Notes: generated from the letters alone by a model not told the origin. Counted from the stretch's first letter, positions 24,487 to 34,452 are shown. The stretch: DNA of 64,000 bases from Rufibacter sp. XAAS-G3-1 (GCF_013623775.1 NZ_JABFAM010000006.1:186001-250000); one strand, 5' to 3'. Numbers and translations: made by a program.

Positions 24487-25983
24487 CTATAAAACCAGAC
24501 CATGAAAAAGAGCGGGTTTAGGTTTGCTGAGATCATAGATGAACCCATTCACGATGGCGTACCGCACCTGACCGTCTGGGGTTTTGAGCGTGAAGTTAGC
24601 CCCCCGGCCCAGGCCCAAGATGTGGTTGGCACTCCCAGATCTGGAGAGCACATTCATAGGCAAGTTTACCGGGTTCAAGCCTCGGGGAACCCGCTCTAGT
24701 TTGACGGTGGTGTAGCCCGCTTGCAGCAATTCCTTCGTCCGCTCGGGGGTGAGCGCCTCTACGTTCGCCAGCGGTGTGGCATAAACTTTTCCCGGGGTTA
24801 GGATAAGTTCATCGCCGTTGAGTTCTTCGTAGCTATTGAAGACGCTCATGTCGCCAATTTCCTCCACGGTACTGCGGTAATAGAATCCTTGCGGCGTATT
24901 GGCGGTGGTTTCATAGCGGTTGATCCCGATGTCTACCAACGTGTTGCGGCCTTTCTCGCGGTAGCGCACTTTCCTGAGTACCAAATCATACAGATACCGC
25001 TCATTCTGCGGAATTTTGAAGTAGTCTTTGCTGGAGTAGTCTTTGTATCCTTCTTCGCCAATTAGCTGCAAAGCGGCCAGAATAGCCGCAAAGTTCACCT
25101 GCCGGATGTACTGCTTCTCGGGGTCGCCCTGGTACCCACCAGATTCAATCAAAATCAGGCTGGTGCCCCATTTCTGGATGTTATCGCCGAAGGCTCTGGG
25201 TTCATGCTCATCTGAGTACTTGGCCACCTGCCCCGGCAAAAACTGCTGGATACTTTCGTTCATGCCCACAATGGTGCGCATGGCCCGTTCCCGCACGTCG
25301 TTCACGCTCTGGGCATAATTATACGCCGGGGCCAGAAAGGAAATGGTGGCCGGCCGGCCGGTGGTACCTACCGTGTACAGCCTGCTTTGGTCATGCAGGT
25401 TAAACCCGAAGGAGGGATTGATGCTGTCGCGCAGGCTTTTCAGAAGTCGGGCCTCGGGACTCTGGAGCCGAAGGGCATCACGGTTCAGGTCAATCTCCAG
25501 GGCATTCCGGCGGGTGAACTTCTCGGCCCCGTCTGGGTTGAGCATGGGCACAAAGTAGAGCGTGTTGTTCTCCAGTATCTCCTGCCTAATGGGGTTCAGT
25601 TCGTCTGATGCCTGTAGAAAGTGGAAGATGTCCAGCAGCGCCATGGTGGCGGTAGACTCATCGCCGTGCATCTGCGACCAGAGCATGACCTTGTTTTTGC
25701 CGGTACCCGCTTTAATGAGGTAAATGTCTCGCTGTTCTACTGATTTGCCCGCCACCTGTACCTCAAACAGCGGATTCTGTCTCAATTTCTCCAGCAACGG
25801 CACCAAGTCTTTATGTTTAAACCGGCGGGTAGAGATACTGGCTTCTTTGTACCGGGCATGTTGGTCAAATACTTGCCGCGCCATTTTTGCGGTTTCGCCG
25901 TTCTGCCCCGAAACAAAGCTGTTTTGGCACTGCGCCCCCAGAAGTGTCATGAATGATAAAAGGTAAATAAGGAGTTTCCGCAT
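24487..25983 (-). CDS. M14 zinc carboxypeptidase family protein, exported
   Basis: 498 residues with a signal peptide (RKLLIYLLSFMTLLGAQC); the Cys near its end could be a lipoprotein Cys but the box is weak because Gln precedes it. The M14 zinc site is complete: SQMHGDEST (His and Glu ligands), GFNLHDQS (third ligand), with the catalytic Glu probably in LILIESGGYQGD. A further roughly 200 residues after the catalytic domain are beta-rich. Probable substrate is an exogenous peptide or murein peptide. It lies directly upstream of the dgcN/dgcA-like pair, so it may supply D-Glu-containing peptides; that link is inference. Confidence 0.88.
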   Translation of the reverse strand: MRKLLIYLLSFMTLLGAQCQNSFVSGQNGETAKMARQVFDQHARYKEASISTRRFKHKDLVPLLEKLRQNPLFEVQVAGKSVEQRDIYLIKAGTGKNKVMLWSQMHGDESTATMALLDIFHFLQASDELNPIRQEILENNTLYFVPMLNPDGAEKFTRRNALEIDLNRDALRLQSPEARLLKSLRDSINPSFGFNLHDQSRLYTVGTTGRPATISFLAPAYNYAQSVNDVRERAMRTIVGMNESIQQFLPGQVAKYSDEHEPRAFGDNIQKWGTSLILIESGGYQGDPEKQYIRQVNFAAILAALQLIGEEGYKDYSSKDYFKIPQNERYLYDLVLRKVRYREKGRNTLVDIGINRYETTANTPQGFYYRSTVEEIGDMSVFNSYEELNGDELILTPGKVYATPLANVEALTPERTKELLQAGYTTVKLERVPRGLNPVNLPMNVLSRSGSANHILGLGRGANFTLKTPDGQVRYAIVNGFIYDLSKPKPALFHGLVL

Positions 25984-26299
25984 GGTACCACAGTTTTTAA
26001 GTGGTGCACCTTAGCCACCCAGGGCAAGCGTTTCCCTCTGGTAGTGGCTAAGGCTGTTCAGGGCGTCAATGTACCTACGAATTCTGGGTTACGGAAAAGT
26101 TTTTAGCAGAATTTACTTTACAGAGGGCTCTGTAAAGCATTTACTAAATCAGAAGGTATCAGTCGATCTTCCCGCCTGAAGACTTCGGAACCTATTTAGT
26201 TAAGTATTTGAGCAAAATAAAACATACATTCTGTCATTCTGGAAGGATCCGTTTTCAGCCTGATTTCTCCAAAACAAGCCTAAAACAGCCTCCCTACTC
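25984..26299. other. intergenic region between M14 peptidase and tsaD
   Basis: 316 bp with no ORF. Contains AT-rich sequence upstream of the M14 gene and PAL copy 12 near tsaD. No full promoter match was found. Confidence 0.4.
26250..26286. repeat. PAL palindromic repeat, copy 12
   Basis: CGTTTTCAGCCTGATTTC, then TCCAAAACAAGCCTAAAAC; 14 bp past the tsaD stop. Confidence 0.75.
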
Positions 26300-27304
26300 T
26301 CACACCTTCAGCCTTGGGTCTGGGCTGGCGTATTGGGTGGTGAAATCTCCGGCCAGGTATTGGTAATGGGCGGCCATGGCAATCATGGCGGCATTGTCTG
26401 TGCAGTATTCAAAGGCGGGCAGGTACACGTTCCAGTTGTGTTTTTGGGCGTATTCCTGCAAAGTAGCCCGTAAACCGGAGTTCGCGGAGACGCCTCCGGC
26501 AATGGCGATTTCTTTGATGTTCTGCTCTTTGGCAGCCAGCACCAGTTTCTTGAGGAGCGTCTGTATCAAAGCCCACTGGATGCTGGCGCAGATATCTGGC
26601 AGGTTGTGCTGCACAAAGTCCGGCTCGGCGGCGGTGTTCTTCTTCACGAAGTTGAGGATAGACGTTTTAATACCGCTGAAGGAAAAATCATAGCCCTCCA
26701 TGTTCACGATGGGGAAAGAGAAACGGTTTGGGTTACCGGTGGCGGCTATTTTGTCCAGCATAGGGCCGCCGGGATAGGGCAAGCCCAGCAGTTTAGCAGA
26801 CTTGTCAAAGGCTTCACCCACGGCGTCATCGGTGGTTTGGCCCAATACTTCCATGTCCAGGTGGCTGCGCACGAGCACAATCTGGGTGTGGCCGCCGCTC
26901 ACGGTGAGGCAGAGAAACGGGAAGTTGGGTTGGGGCGCGTCAATGAAATGGGCCAGAATGTGGGCCTGCATGTGGTTCACCTCAATGAGCGGCAGATTCA
27001 AACCCAGGGCGAAGGATTTGGCGAACGAACAGCCTACCAGTAAGGCTCCTAAAAGTCCGGGGCCACGGGTAAAAGCCACCGCATCTAATTGGCTTTTTGC
27101 TATATTTGCTCGTTGAAGCGCCTGAGAAACCACTGGGATGATGTTTTGCTGGTGCGCCCGCGAGGCTAACTCTGGCACCACGCCGCCGTATTGCTCATGG
27201 ATTGCCTGCGTGGCTACAATGTTGGACAACACGCGGCCGTTTTGAATGACAGAAGCCGATGTTTCATCACAAGACGATTCTATTGCTAAAATTGTAGGGT
27301 TCAT
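26300..27304 (-). CDS. tsaD: tRNA threonylcarbamoyladenosine synthase subunit TsaD
   Basis: Transfers the threonylcarbamoyl group to A37 of ANN-decoding tRNAs with TsaB and TsaE. Start at 27304 gives MNPTILAIESSCDETSASV, the family's standard N-terminus; an in-frame start 60 bp upstream is rejected. 334 residues. The iron-binding HMQAHILAHF (HxxxH) is intact, with TVSGGHTQIVLV, GLPYPGGPMLDKIA, IAGGVSANSGLR and YCTDNAAMIAMAA. Its start codon is only 6 bp from the divergent TTG start of the TamB-like gene, so the two control regions must overlap the coding sequences. Confidence 0.97.
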   Translation of the reverse strand: MNPTILAIESSCDETSASVIQNGRVLSNIVATQAIHEQYGGVVPELASRAHQQNIIPVVSQALQRANIAKSQLDAVAFTRGPGLLGALLVGCSFAKSFALGLNLPLIEVNHMQAHILAHFIDAPQPNFPFLCLTVSGGHTQIVLVRSHLDMEVLGQTTDDAVGEAFDKSAKLLGLPYPGGPMLDKIAATGNPNRFSFPIVNMEGYDFSFSGIKTSILNFVKKNTAAEPDFVQHNLPDICASIQWALIQTLLKKLVLAAKEQNIKEIAIAGGVSANSGLRATLQEYAQKHNWNVYLPAFEYCTDNAAMIAMAAHYQYLAGDFTTQYASPDPRLKV

Positions 27305-27310
27305 ATTCCG

Positions 27311-30300
27311 TTGGAGACGCAAGACCAAGAAGAGACGCAAGAAAAAAAGAAAAACTACCCGCAAGTTATAGCAAAAGCTCTGTTAAAAATAATTCTGGGC
27401 CTGCTAATACTAACGGTAGTGCTGGTGGGTGGCCTCGCCCTGGCCTTGCGTTTTCCGGCCGTTCAGACCAAAGTAGCCCAAAAAGCCGCCGGCATTCTCT
27501 CCCAAACCATCCACCACCAGGTGACCATTGGCCGCGTAGACATTGAGTTCTTCAAGAGCGTGGTGCTCACCAACGTGCGGGTGCTGGACCGCCAGAAGAA
27601 AACGCTTTTCTACATCGGCGAAGCCGATGCGGACATCAGTTTTTTCCAGCTCTTCAAATCTGACCGTTGGCACATTCCCTTGTTTGGAGACCGGGAAATT
27701 TCTGTTCCCACGGTCAAATTCCAACCGAACCGGTTGCACATTGCTTCGCTGGCCCTCACCCAACCCCAGGCCAACCTCATTCAGTACCAAGGGTCAGATA
27801 CCCTGAACATGAGTACGTTCATTAGGGCGTTGTCTAACCTGGTGACCAAAGACACCACCAAGGCCAAAACCCCCTTCTACTTTAAGATTGACGAGATTGT
27901 GCTCAAAGACGGGCATTTCAGCTACCATAACTACAACAAGCCCTTCGCGGCGTACGGGTTAGATTACCAGCACATGGATCTGGAGCGGATTAACGGCCGT
28001 TTTTCAGAAATCAACATCAAAGGAGACACCATCCAGACGGTGGTCACCAGCCTTACCACCATGGACCGGAAATCCAAGACGTACCTGAAAGACCTGGACA
28101 CGCGCATGACCTACGCCTCCAAGTTCTGGGAATGGGACAACCTGAACATGCGCGTAAACAACAGCCACCTGGCCAGTTACGTGCGGTTTGACTACAACAC
28201 GTTCAGCAACTTCAAGCAGTTCAATGACAGCATGAACGTGACCGCCACCTTTGACAGCACGTACGTGAACTCAGACGATATCTCCTTGTTTGCCTCGGTA
28301 CTCAAGGACTGGGATGAGGAAGTGCTGGTGTCGGGCAAGGTGAAGGGCAAGGTCAGGAACTTTCGGGCGCAGGACATAGACGTGCGCTACGGACAGCACA
28401 CCCACATCACCGGCGATATTTCGGCCGACGGCCTGCCTAATTTCAAGAACACCTTTGCCGATCTGGTGTTGGGGCCCAGTACCATCAATGCCCGGGACAT
28501 CAAGAAGTTCCTGCCCAAGAAGGCCTATGAAATGGCGGCCCGGGCCGGAACGGTGAAACTGGAGGGCGAGTTCACGGGGTTTTACAATGACTTTGTGGCC
28601 AACGGTTCTTTCCAGAGTGCGCTGGGAAATGTGGTGTCAGACATCAACCTCAAGTTTGATAAAAACAACTTTGACCGCTCGGCGTATCGGGGCTATCTGC
28701 AGACCAGTGGCTTTGACGTGGGCGGTTTGCTGGGCGACCGCAGTGTTATAAAAAGGGTGGCCATGAACGGGAAGGTACAGGGCAGCGGCTTCAGTTTGGC
28801 CACGGCTAACCTGAACCTGGACGCGACCATCAACGCGATTAACATCAACAATTACAACTTCCGTAACATAGTGGTCAACGCAGACCTGAGCCGCCAGACC
28901 TTTAACGGCGACTTCAGCATCAATGACCCCCACCTGAAAATGTCGGCCTCGGGGCAGATTAACCTGCAGAACAACCGGCAGGTTTTTGATCTGAAAACCA
29001 ACATCCGCACCGCCGATTTGCGCGCCCTTGGGTTCACAAACCAAACCATTGTGCTTTCCACCGCCGCCGATGTTGATTTCACGGGCATTAAACTGGATGA
29101 GATTGCCGGGCTCGCCCACTTCAGGAACACCACGCTGGCGTACAATGGCCGCCAGGTAGCCATTGACTCGCTGACCATTGAATCGCATTTCCATGACGGC
29201 ATTCGGGAACTGCACGTGGGGTCTGAGGTGCTAGCCTTGCAGGCGGGCGGCAATTTCCTGTACTCCAGGTTCTTCCAAGATCTGCAAACCCTGTATGAAG
29301 AGTACCGCCTGAACCTGGAGAACAACCCGGTTAAAATCGTGAACTATTATCGCCGTAAATCTCCCGCTCCACCCGCCGACTATGAAGTAGACCTGGATGT
29401 GAACCTGCGGGACGTAAACCCGGTGTTGCACGCGTTTGCCCCAGATATTTCCATCTCCAACTTCTCTACGCTGGAAGGCACTTTCCGGAGCGGGCCTACC
29501 ACCATGCTCACCCTCATCAGCCGGATTGACACCATTCTGTACGGCAAAAACGAGTTCTACCGCAACCACATTGAGCTAACGTCCTCCAAGCTCTGGAACA
29601 CCCCAGATGTACTGGCCAACGCCATCATCACCTCTGAGCGGCAGAAACTGGGCAACGCCGGTAATACCGAGCAGCTGTACGTGGAAGGGGTCTGGAATGA
29701 GCGCCTTATCAATTTCTCCAGCAACATTGCCCAGAGCGGCACCACCAACCGCGCCAACATCAGCGGGAACGTGTCGTTTGAGCAGGATCAGATTCAGGTG
29801 GTCTTTAACCGCTCCAACATCAACGTCCTGGACAAAGTCTGGACTATCTCCCCCAACAACACCATCGTCTTTGATGACGGGGCCCTGCGGTTCGACAACA
29901 TCACTTTATCCAATGGCCCGCAGAGCGTGAACGTTTTCGGGGTACTTTCCAGAAATCCGCAGGATCTGCTTACCGTGAACCTCTCCAACTTTAGGCTGGA
30001 AAACCTGAACCCGCTGCTGCCCGACAAGATTGACGGCCGCCTGAACGGCGAACTGCAACTAAGGGATATCTACCATGAAGTGAACCTGTCTTCCACCTTA
30101 ACGGTAGACACCTTTCTGCTGGGCAATCAGTTAATTGGCAACGTGGCGGGCACCACCAATTGGGACAATCGCCTGCGGCGGATGAACGTGGACTTGGGCA
30201 TTAGCCGCGATGACAAGAAAGTGCTGTCGCTCACGGGTACCTACAACCCCAGCGGCGGCAACGAGGAACTGGATTTGCTGGCCGTGCTGGACGATGCCCA

Positions 30301-31972
30301 TCTAAGGATTGTGGAGCCCGTTCTAAAAACCATTATGTCTGACCTGGGCGGCACCATGGACGGGCGGGTGCGCATCTCGGGCCGGCTTTCGGGGCCTATC
30401 TTAAAAGGGTCCGTGATGGTGACTGAGGGGGCCTTTGTGTTCAATTACCTCAACACCCGGTACACCTTCTCTGACCGGGTTTTCTTCTCTGAGAACGATA
30501 TCTCTTTCCAGAACGTGCGCATACGCGATATTTACAACAACACGGCCATATTAAACGGCGGGGTTTTCCATGACGGCTTCCAGAACATGGTACTAGACCT
30601 TAAAGCCCGCTTCAACAAGTTCATGGTGCTGAATACCACCCGGGCCGACAACCCCCTGTATTACGGCACCGCCTTCGCCACCGGCGAGGTAACCGCCCTG
30701 GGCTCTACCTCTAACCTACAGGTCAACATCACCGCCCGAAGCGAGAACAACACCAATATCTCTATTCCGCTGGACAACACCACGGCCCTGGAAAGGCAGA
30801 ACTTTATCACGTTCGTGAACAACAACCCCGCCAAGCAGGACACCGCCGCCACGGCCGCCGTTCCGCTGGTGAAAAAAGGGGTGGATCTGAGTGGCATCCG
30901 GCTCAACTTCAACCTGGACGTAAATGAAAACGCCTACATAGAGTTGATTTTTGACGAACGTACCGGTGACATTATCAGGGGGAAAGGCCGGGGCAACATC
31001 CGCATGGAAATTGATACCCGGGGCGAATTCGCCATGTACGGAAACTACGAAATTGTGCAGGGTCGCTACAACTTCACTATGTTGGGCCTCATTAACAAAG
31101 AATTCAACGTGCGCCCCGGCGGCACCGTCACCTGGAACGGAGACCCGCTGGAAGGCCTTTTGAAGATTACCGCCACCTATACCCAGCGGGTTTCCCTGGC
31201 TCCTATCTTAGCAGATTTGAACGAACAGGAACAGCAGTCTGCGGCGGCCCGTACCCGCTATCCGGTTACGGCCGTAATGGATCTGGACGGCCCGCTCACC
31301 ACGCCCCAGATCAGGCTGAACCTGGAGTTCAATGACACGCCCAGCCTGCTGGAAGACCAGATTACCCGTTACCTGAACAACATCCGGAACGATGAACAGG
31401 AACTGAACCGCCAGGTCTTTTCCCTGCTGGCGTTCAAACGTCTATCGGCGCAGGACGAGTTACAGGTGGGCCTGGGCGTTGGGGATTTAGGAAGCAGCGT
31501 GGGCGAGTTGTTCTCCAACCAGCTCAGTTACTGGCTCTCCCAGATTGACACCAACCTGGAAGTAGACATTGGGGTCAGCGGCTACGGAAACCAGGTGCTG
31601 GACGACGTGCAGTTGCGTTTAAGCTATACCTTTTTGGAGGGCCGCCTGAAAGTAACCCGCGAGGGCAGCGTGAACAACAACCGCTTAGGAAACAACCGCT
31701 CCACGGCCGCCGGCGACTGGTCTGTAGAGTATTACCTGAGCCAAAGCGGCCAACTCCGGCTCCGGGCCACCTATGAAACCACACCCCGCGACTTTGAAGC
31801 CAATGCCACCGCCAGCCGCCAGACCATAAGCGTGCTGCACCAGGCCAACTTTGACACCTTCGGGGAGCTGTTCCGGCGCCGGAGACTAAGCAAACGCGCC
31901 CTACGGGCCGCCGAAAGAGAACGCATGCTCCGGTTAGAAGACGATGTCCGCACCCCCATTCAGGATCTCTAA
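27311..31972 (+). CDS. tamB: TamB/AsmA-like translocation-assembly protein
   Basis: 1,553 residues. N-terminal membrane anchor (about 20-45, ALLKIILGLLILTVVLVGG), an AsmA-like start (VQTKVAQKAAGILSQTIHHQ, VTIGRVDIEF), long beta-helical repeats, and a C-terminal DUF490/TamB domain (about 1080-1553). Such proteins bridge the inner and outer membrane and take part in lipid transport or outer-membrane protein insertion. The only in-frame start near the beginning is a TTG at 27311 after an in-frame stop at 27287; no ATG lies before the membrane segment, so either TTG is used or the start lies further in. Largest gene of the window. Confidence 0.9.
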   Translation: METQDQEETQEKKKNYPQVIAKALLKIILGLLILTVVLVGGLALALRFPAVQTKVAQKAAGILSQTIHHQVTIGRVDIEFFKSVVLTNVRVLDRQKKTLFYIGEADADISFFQLFKSDRWHIPLFGDREISVPTVKFQPNRLHIASLALTQPQANLIQYQGSDTLNMSTFIRALSNLVTKDTTKAKTPFYFKIDEIVLKDGHFSYHNYNKPFAAYGLDYQHMDLERINGRFSEINIKGDTIQTVVTSLTTMDRKSKTYLKDLDTRMTYASKFWEWDNLNMRVNNSHLASYVRFDYNTFSNFKQFNDSMNVTATFDSTYVNSDDISLFASVLKDWDEEVLVSGKVKGKVRNFRAQDIDVRYGQHTHITGDISADGLPNFKNTFADLVLGPSTINARDIKKFLPKKAYEMAARAGTVKLEGEFTGFYNDFVANGSFQSALGNVVSDINLKFDKNNFDRSAYRGYLQTSGFDVGGLLGDRSVIKRVAMNGKVQGSGFSLATANLNLDATINAININNYNFRNIVVNADLSRQTFNGDFSINDPHLKMSASGQINLQNNRQVFDLKTNIRTADLRALGFTNQTIVLSTAADVDFTGIKLDEIAGLAHFRNTTLAYNGRQVAIDSLTIESHFHDGIRELHVGSEVLALQAGGNFLYSRFFQDLQTLYEEYRLNLENNPVKIVNYYRRKSPAPPADYEVDLDVNLRDVNPVLHAFAPDISISNFSTLEGTFRSGPTTMLTLISRIDTILYGKNEFYRNHIELTSSKLWNTPDVLANAIITSERQKLGNAGNTEQLYVEGVWNERLINFSSNIAQSGTTNRANISGNVSFEQDQIQVVFNRSNINVLDKVWTISPNNTIVFDDGALRFDNITLSNGPQSVNVFGVLSRNPQDLLTVNLSNFRLENLNPLLPDKIDGRLNGELQLRDIYHEVNLSSTLTVDTFLLGNQLIGNVAGTTNWDNRLRRMNVDLGISRDDKKVLSLTGTYNPSGGNEELDLLAVLDDAHLRIVEPVLKTIMSDLGGTMDGRVRISGRLSGPILKGSVMVTEGAFVFNYLNTRYTFSDRVFFSENDISFQNVRIRDIYNNTAILNGGVFHDGFQNMVLDLKARFNKFMVLNTTRADNPLYYGTAFATGEVTALGSTSNLQVNITARSENNTNISIPLDNTTALERQNFITFVNNNPAKQDTAATAAVPLVKKGVDLSGIRLNFNLDVNENAYIELIFDERTGDIIRGKGRGNIRMEIDTRGEFAMYGNYEIVQGRYNFTMLGLINKEFNVRPGGTVTWNGDPLEGLLKITATYTQRVSLAPILADLNEQEQQSAAARTRYPVTAVMDLDGPLTTPQIRLNLEFNDTPSLLEDQITRYLNNIRNDEQELNRQVFSLLAFKRLSAQDELQVGLGVGDLGSSVGELFSNQLSYWLSQIDTNLEVDIGVSGYGNQVLDDVQLRLSYTFLEGRLKVTREGSVNNNRLGNNRSTAAGDWSVEYYLSQSGQLRLRATYETTPRDFEANATASRQTISVLHQANFDTFGELFRRRRLSKRALRAAERERMLRLEDDVRTPIQDL

Positions 31973-32410
31973 CCTGTTTACGGGCCTTTTTCTCTTCGCT
32001 CCTCTTGTTCTACCTGCCCTTTCACAAGAGATAGCTTCCCCCCCCCTTAGCCGACTCTCCAGTAGAGATGCGTTTTGGGGCTGTTTTGCGGAAAACGGGC
32101 CGGAAACGGCGTAGACACTCGTAGGAACTGCGCACACTCTACGAGGTCTTTTGGAGCAGGCGGTATGGCAGGGAGAGCCAAAAAAATTTCTAAGCATCTC
32201 ATTACAAATCGCTTTCTTTTAGTAAACAGAAAGCAAAAGAAACCAACTACTAAAATTAACCTCACAAGGTTTCGCACTATTTGAAAGTTTATATTTTTTA
32301 CCAATAAACTGACTTACATTACTTAAAATTGTTCTATAATTTAGCATTTCCAAAGAGCGGCGTCAAAGTGGCTGCTGGCTTGTGTTGGAGCATCTGCTTA
32401 AGACGATTAT
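31973..32410. other. intergenic region with PAL copy and a hairpin
   Basis: No gene. Holds PAL copy 13 (32070-32109), a hairpin with stem CTCGTAG / CTACGAG (32118-32145, 14-nt loop) followed by GTCTTTTGG, and then AT-rich DNA leading to the next gene. A matching hairpin lies at 34427-34452. Confidence 0.5.
32070..32109. repeat. PAL palindromic repeat, copy 13
   Basis: GCGTTTTGGGGCTGTTTTGC, then GGAAAACGGGCCGGAAACGGC; 98 bp past the TamB-like stop. Confidence 0.65.
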
Positions 32411-34231
32411 TTGAGAACAATTATTACGCTCCTCGTCAGTTTCATTACGCTTACCGCCTCCGCCCAAACGGGAATACAGGTACCCCAGTTAACTGGTTTT
32501 GATGCCACTATTCAGAAATTCATCAAGAAATGGAAGGTAACGGGGGCCTCGGTCGCCGTGAGCAGGGAGGGCAGGCTGGTATATTCCCGGGGGTTTGGCT
32601 ATGCCGATGTCGCCCAAAGCACTCCTTTGCAGCCTCACCACCTTATGCGGGTGGCTAGCGTGTCCAAGATGGTGACCGCGGTGGCTATCATGAGATTGGT
32701 GCAGAACGGACGCCTTAGTTTGTCTCACAAGGTGTTTGGGCCGGGCGGTTACTTACAGAACGACTACTATGCCACCGGCACCACCGATGCGCGCCTGCGG
32801 GACATTACGGTACAGCACCTGCTGGAGCACTCGGCGGGCTGGGATCGTACCATAGGGTGTGACGGCTACGCGGGCTGCGACCCTATTGACTTTCCGGTGC
32901 ACGTGGCGAAGGTTATGAAAGCGCGTAATCCGGTGGCAGACTCCACCCTTATCCGTTTTCTGCTGGTCAAGGGCCTTGATTTCGCCCCGGGCACCCGTTC
33001 AGCGTATTCCAACATTGGGTATCTGGTGCTGGGGAAAGTGCTGGAAGCGGTGACCCAGCAACCGTACGAGCAATGGGTGCAGGAGAATATTTTGCGGCCC
33101 AGCGGCGTACTGGAAGCGCATTTAGGCCGGAACTTACTCAAAGACAAGCTGGAACGCGAAAGTGAGTACCTGAGCAACTTCCGCATGGCTTCCTGCTACG
33201 GAACCAAAGAGCAGGTGCCCTCGGCGTACGGCGGCTTTAACCTGGAAGCCATGAACGCCCACGGCGGCTGGCTTTTCTCGGCCCGCGATCTGGTGCGCCT
33301 GCTGCTGTCAGTTGACGGCTTTTCTACGCAGCCTGATTTGCTGGATCAGAATACGCTGGCCAACATGGTGGAACCCTCCGCCATGCATCCGTGGCGCGCC
33401 AAAGGCTGGCAGGTGAACCTTCACAACAACTGGTGGGTCAACGGTTGTCTGGACGGCACCGCCAGTTACCTGGTGCGCACCAGCAGCGGCTACACCTGGG
33501 CCATCTTGCTGAACACCTACAACTCTACTGACGAGTTCTGGCAGGAACTGGATGAACTGGGGTGGAAATGCCTCAACACCGCCAATGGCTGGCCCATGCA
33601 GAACCTCTTTCCGCCCAACCAGAATGCAGCGCACCTCACCGCCGTTCCGTTAGATTCCATGACCACGCAACTGAACTGGGTTCAGGGCAACGGAAACCAC
33701 CGCTTGGTTCTGGTTAAAGCCGATACGCCCATTTCAGCCTTCCCTCTGGATGGAACCCATTACACCGCCCACGACACCTTCGGCAAGGGAGCCCAACTGC
33801 CCGACGGCACCTTTGTGGTCGCCACTGAATCAAGTTCGTCCGCCCTCATTCGGGGTTTAGATCCGCTCCGGGCGTATCATGTCAGAGTGGTGGAGTATTA
33901 CCAGAATGCCGCCACCGCAGATTGGCCCGTGTACACGCTGGAAGGCAATCCTACGCTCCTGCTCCACCAAAGCATCAATGCGCAGCAAAGGGCCATCGCC
34001 TCAGCCCCTGAGTTGTTGCTGTACCCCAACCCGGTTACTACCGAAGTTCGCGTGCAGGGCATCCAGAACCCGGTAGCCTATGAGGTGCGGAACGTGCAGG
34101 GTTCTACGCTGCGAACCGGTACGCTCTACCCCGGACAGGCCATCTCCACCCTCCAGTTTGCCCCCGGCTTGTATATCATCCGCCTCCGCGACCAGGGGCA
34201 GGACATTGTGCGTAGATTCGTGAAGCAATAA
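32411..34231 (+). CDS. secreted class C beta-lactamase-like serine hydrolase with T9SS signal
   Basis: 606 residues. Signal peptide (RTIITLLVSFITLTASAQ) from a TTG start, then a beta-lactamase family C / esterase domain: SxxK in RVASVSKMVTAVAIM, YxN in AYSNIGYLVLG, and HGG in AHGGWLFSARDL. After about residue 380 comes a roughly 150-residue linker region, then a type A T9SS C-terminal domain: LLLYPNPVTTEVRVQG and APGLYIIRL, ending RRFVKQ. It should be exported by Sec and then by the type IX system to the cell surface or medium. Esterase or D-aminopeptidase activity is likelier than antibiotic resistance. Confidence 0.9.
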   Translation: MRTIITLLVSFITLTASAQTGIQVPQLTGFDATIQKFIKKWKVTGASVAVSREGRLVYSRGFGYADVAQSTPLQPHHLMRVASVSKMVTAVAIMRLVQNGRLSLSHKVFGPGGYLQNDYYATGTTDARLRDITVQHLLEHSAGWDRTIGCDGYAGCDPIDFPVHVAKVMKARNPVADSTLIRFLLVKGLDFAPGTRSAYSNIGYLVLGKVLEAVTQQPYEQWVQENILRPSGVLEAHLGRNLLKDKLERESEYLSNFRMASCYGTKEQVPSAYGGFNLEAMNAHGGWLFSARDLVRLLLSVDGFSTQPDLLDQNTLANMVEPSAMHPWRAKGWQVNLHNNWWVNGCLDGTASYLVRTSSGYTWAILLNTYNSTDEFWQELDELGWKCLNTANGWPMQNLFPPNQNAAHLTAVPLDSMTTQLNWVQGNGNHRLVLVKADTPISAFPLDGTHYTAHDTFGKGAQLPDGTFVVATESSSSALIRGLDPLRAYHVRVVEYYQNAATADWPVYTLEGNPTLLLHQSINAQQRAIASAPELLLYPNPVTTEVRVQGIQNPVAYEVRNVQGSTLRTGTLYPGQAISTLQFAPGLYIIRLRDQGQDIVRRFVKQ

Positions 34232-34323
34232 ACCCGCATGAGAGTAGTTGCTCAGGATGATCAGATTTTATAACCGGCGTAGCGTCTGCTGGCGCCCCCG
34301 CCATCAGAGAGAATGCATTTTTA

Positions 34324-34353
34324 ACGTTTTTTGGAGAAAGTAGCCCTAAAACG
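34324..34353. repeat. PAL palindromic repeat, copy 14 (shortened)
   Basis: ACGTTTTTTGGAGAAAGTAG, then CCCTAAAACG; the left arm is damaged. About 93 bp past the hydrolase stop. Confidence 0.5.
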
Positions 34354-34383
34354 GCGTACCAAGGAAACGCGGCGTCCGTTCAT

Positions 34384-34452
34384 GTGCCAAAATGAGGACT
34401 TCGTGGAAACGGCATTGGCACAGACGCTCGCACGTTTGGAAAACGCTGCGAG
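34384..34452 (+). other. paired hairpins related to 32118-32145
   Basis: First hairpin GTGCCAA / TTGGCAC (34384-34390 and 34415-34421). Second hairpin CTCGCA / TGCGAG (34427-34432 and 34447-34452) with a 14-nt loop, followed by GCCTTTTGG. The second matches 32118-32145 in loop length and 3' flank, with paired base changes in the stem. Confidence 0.45.
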
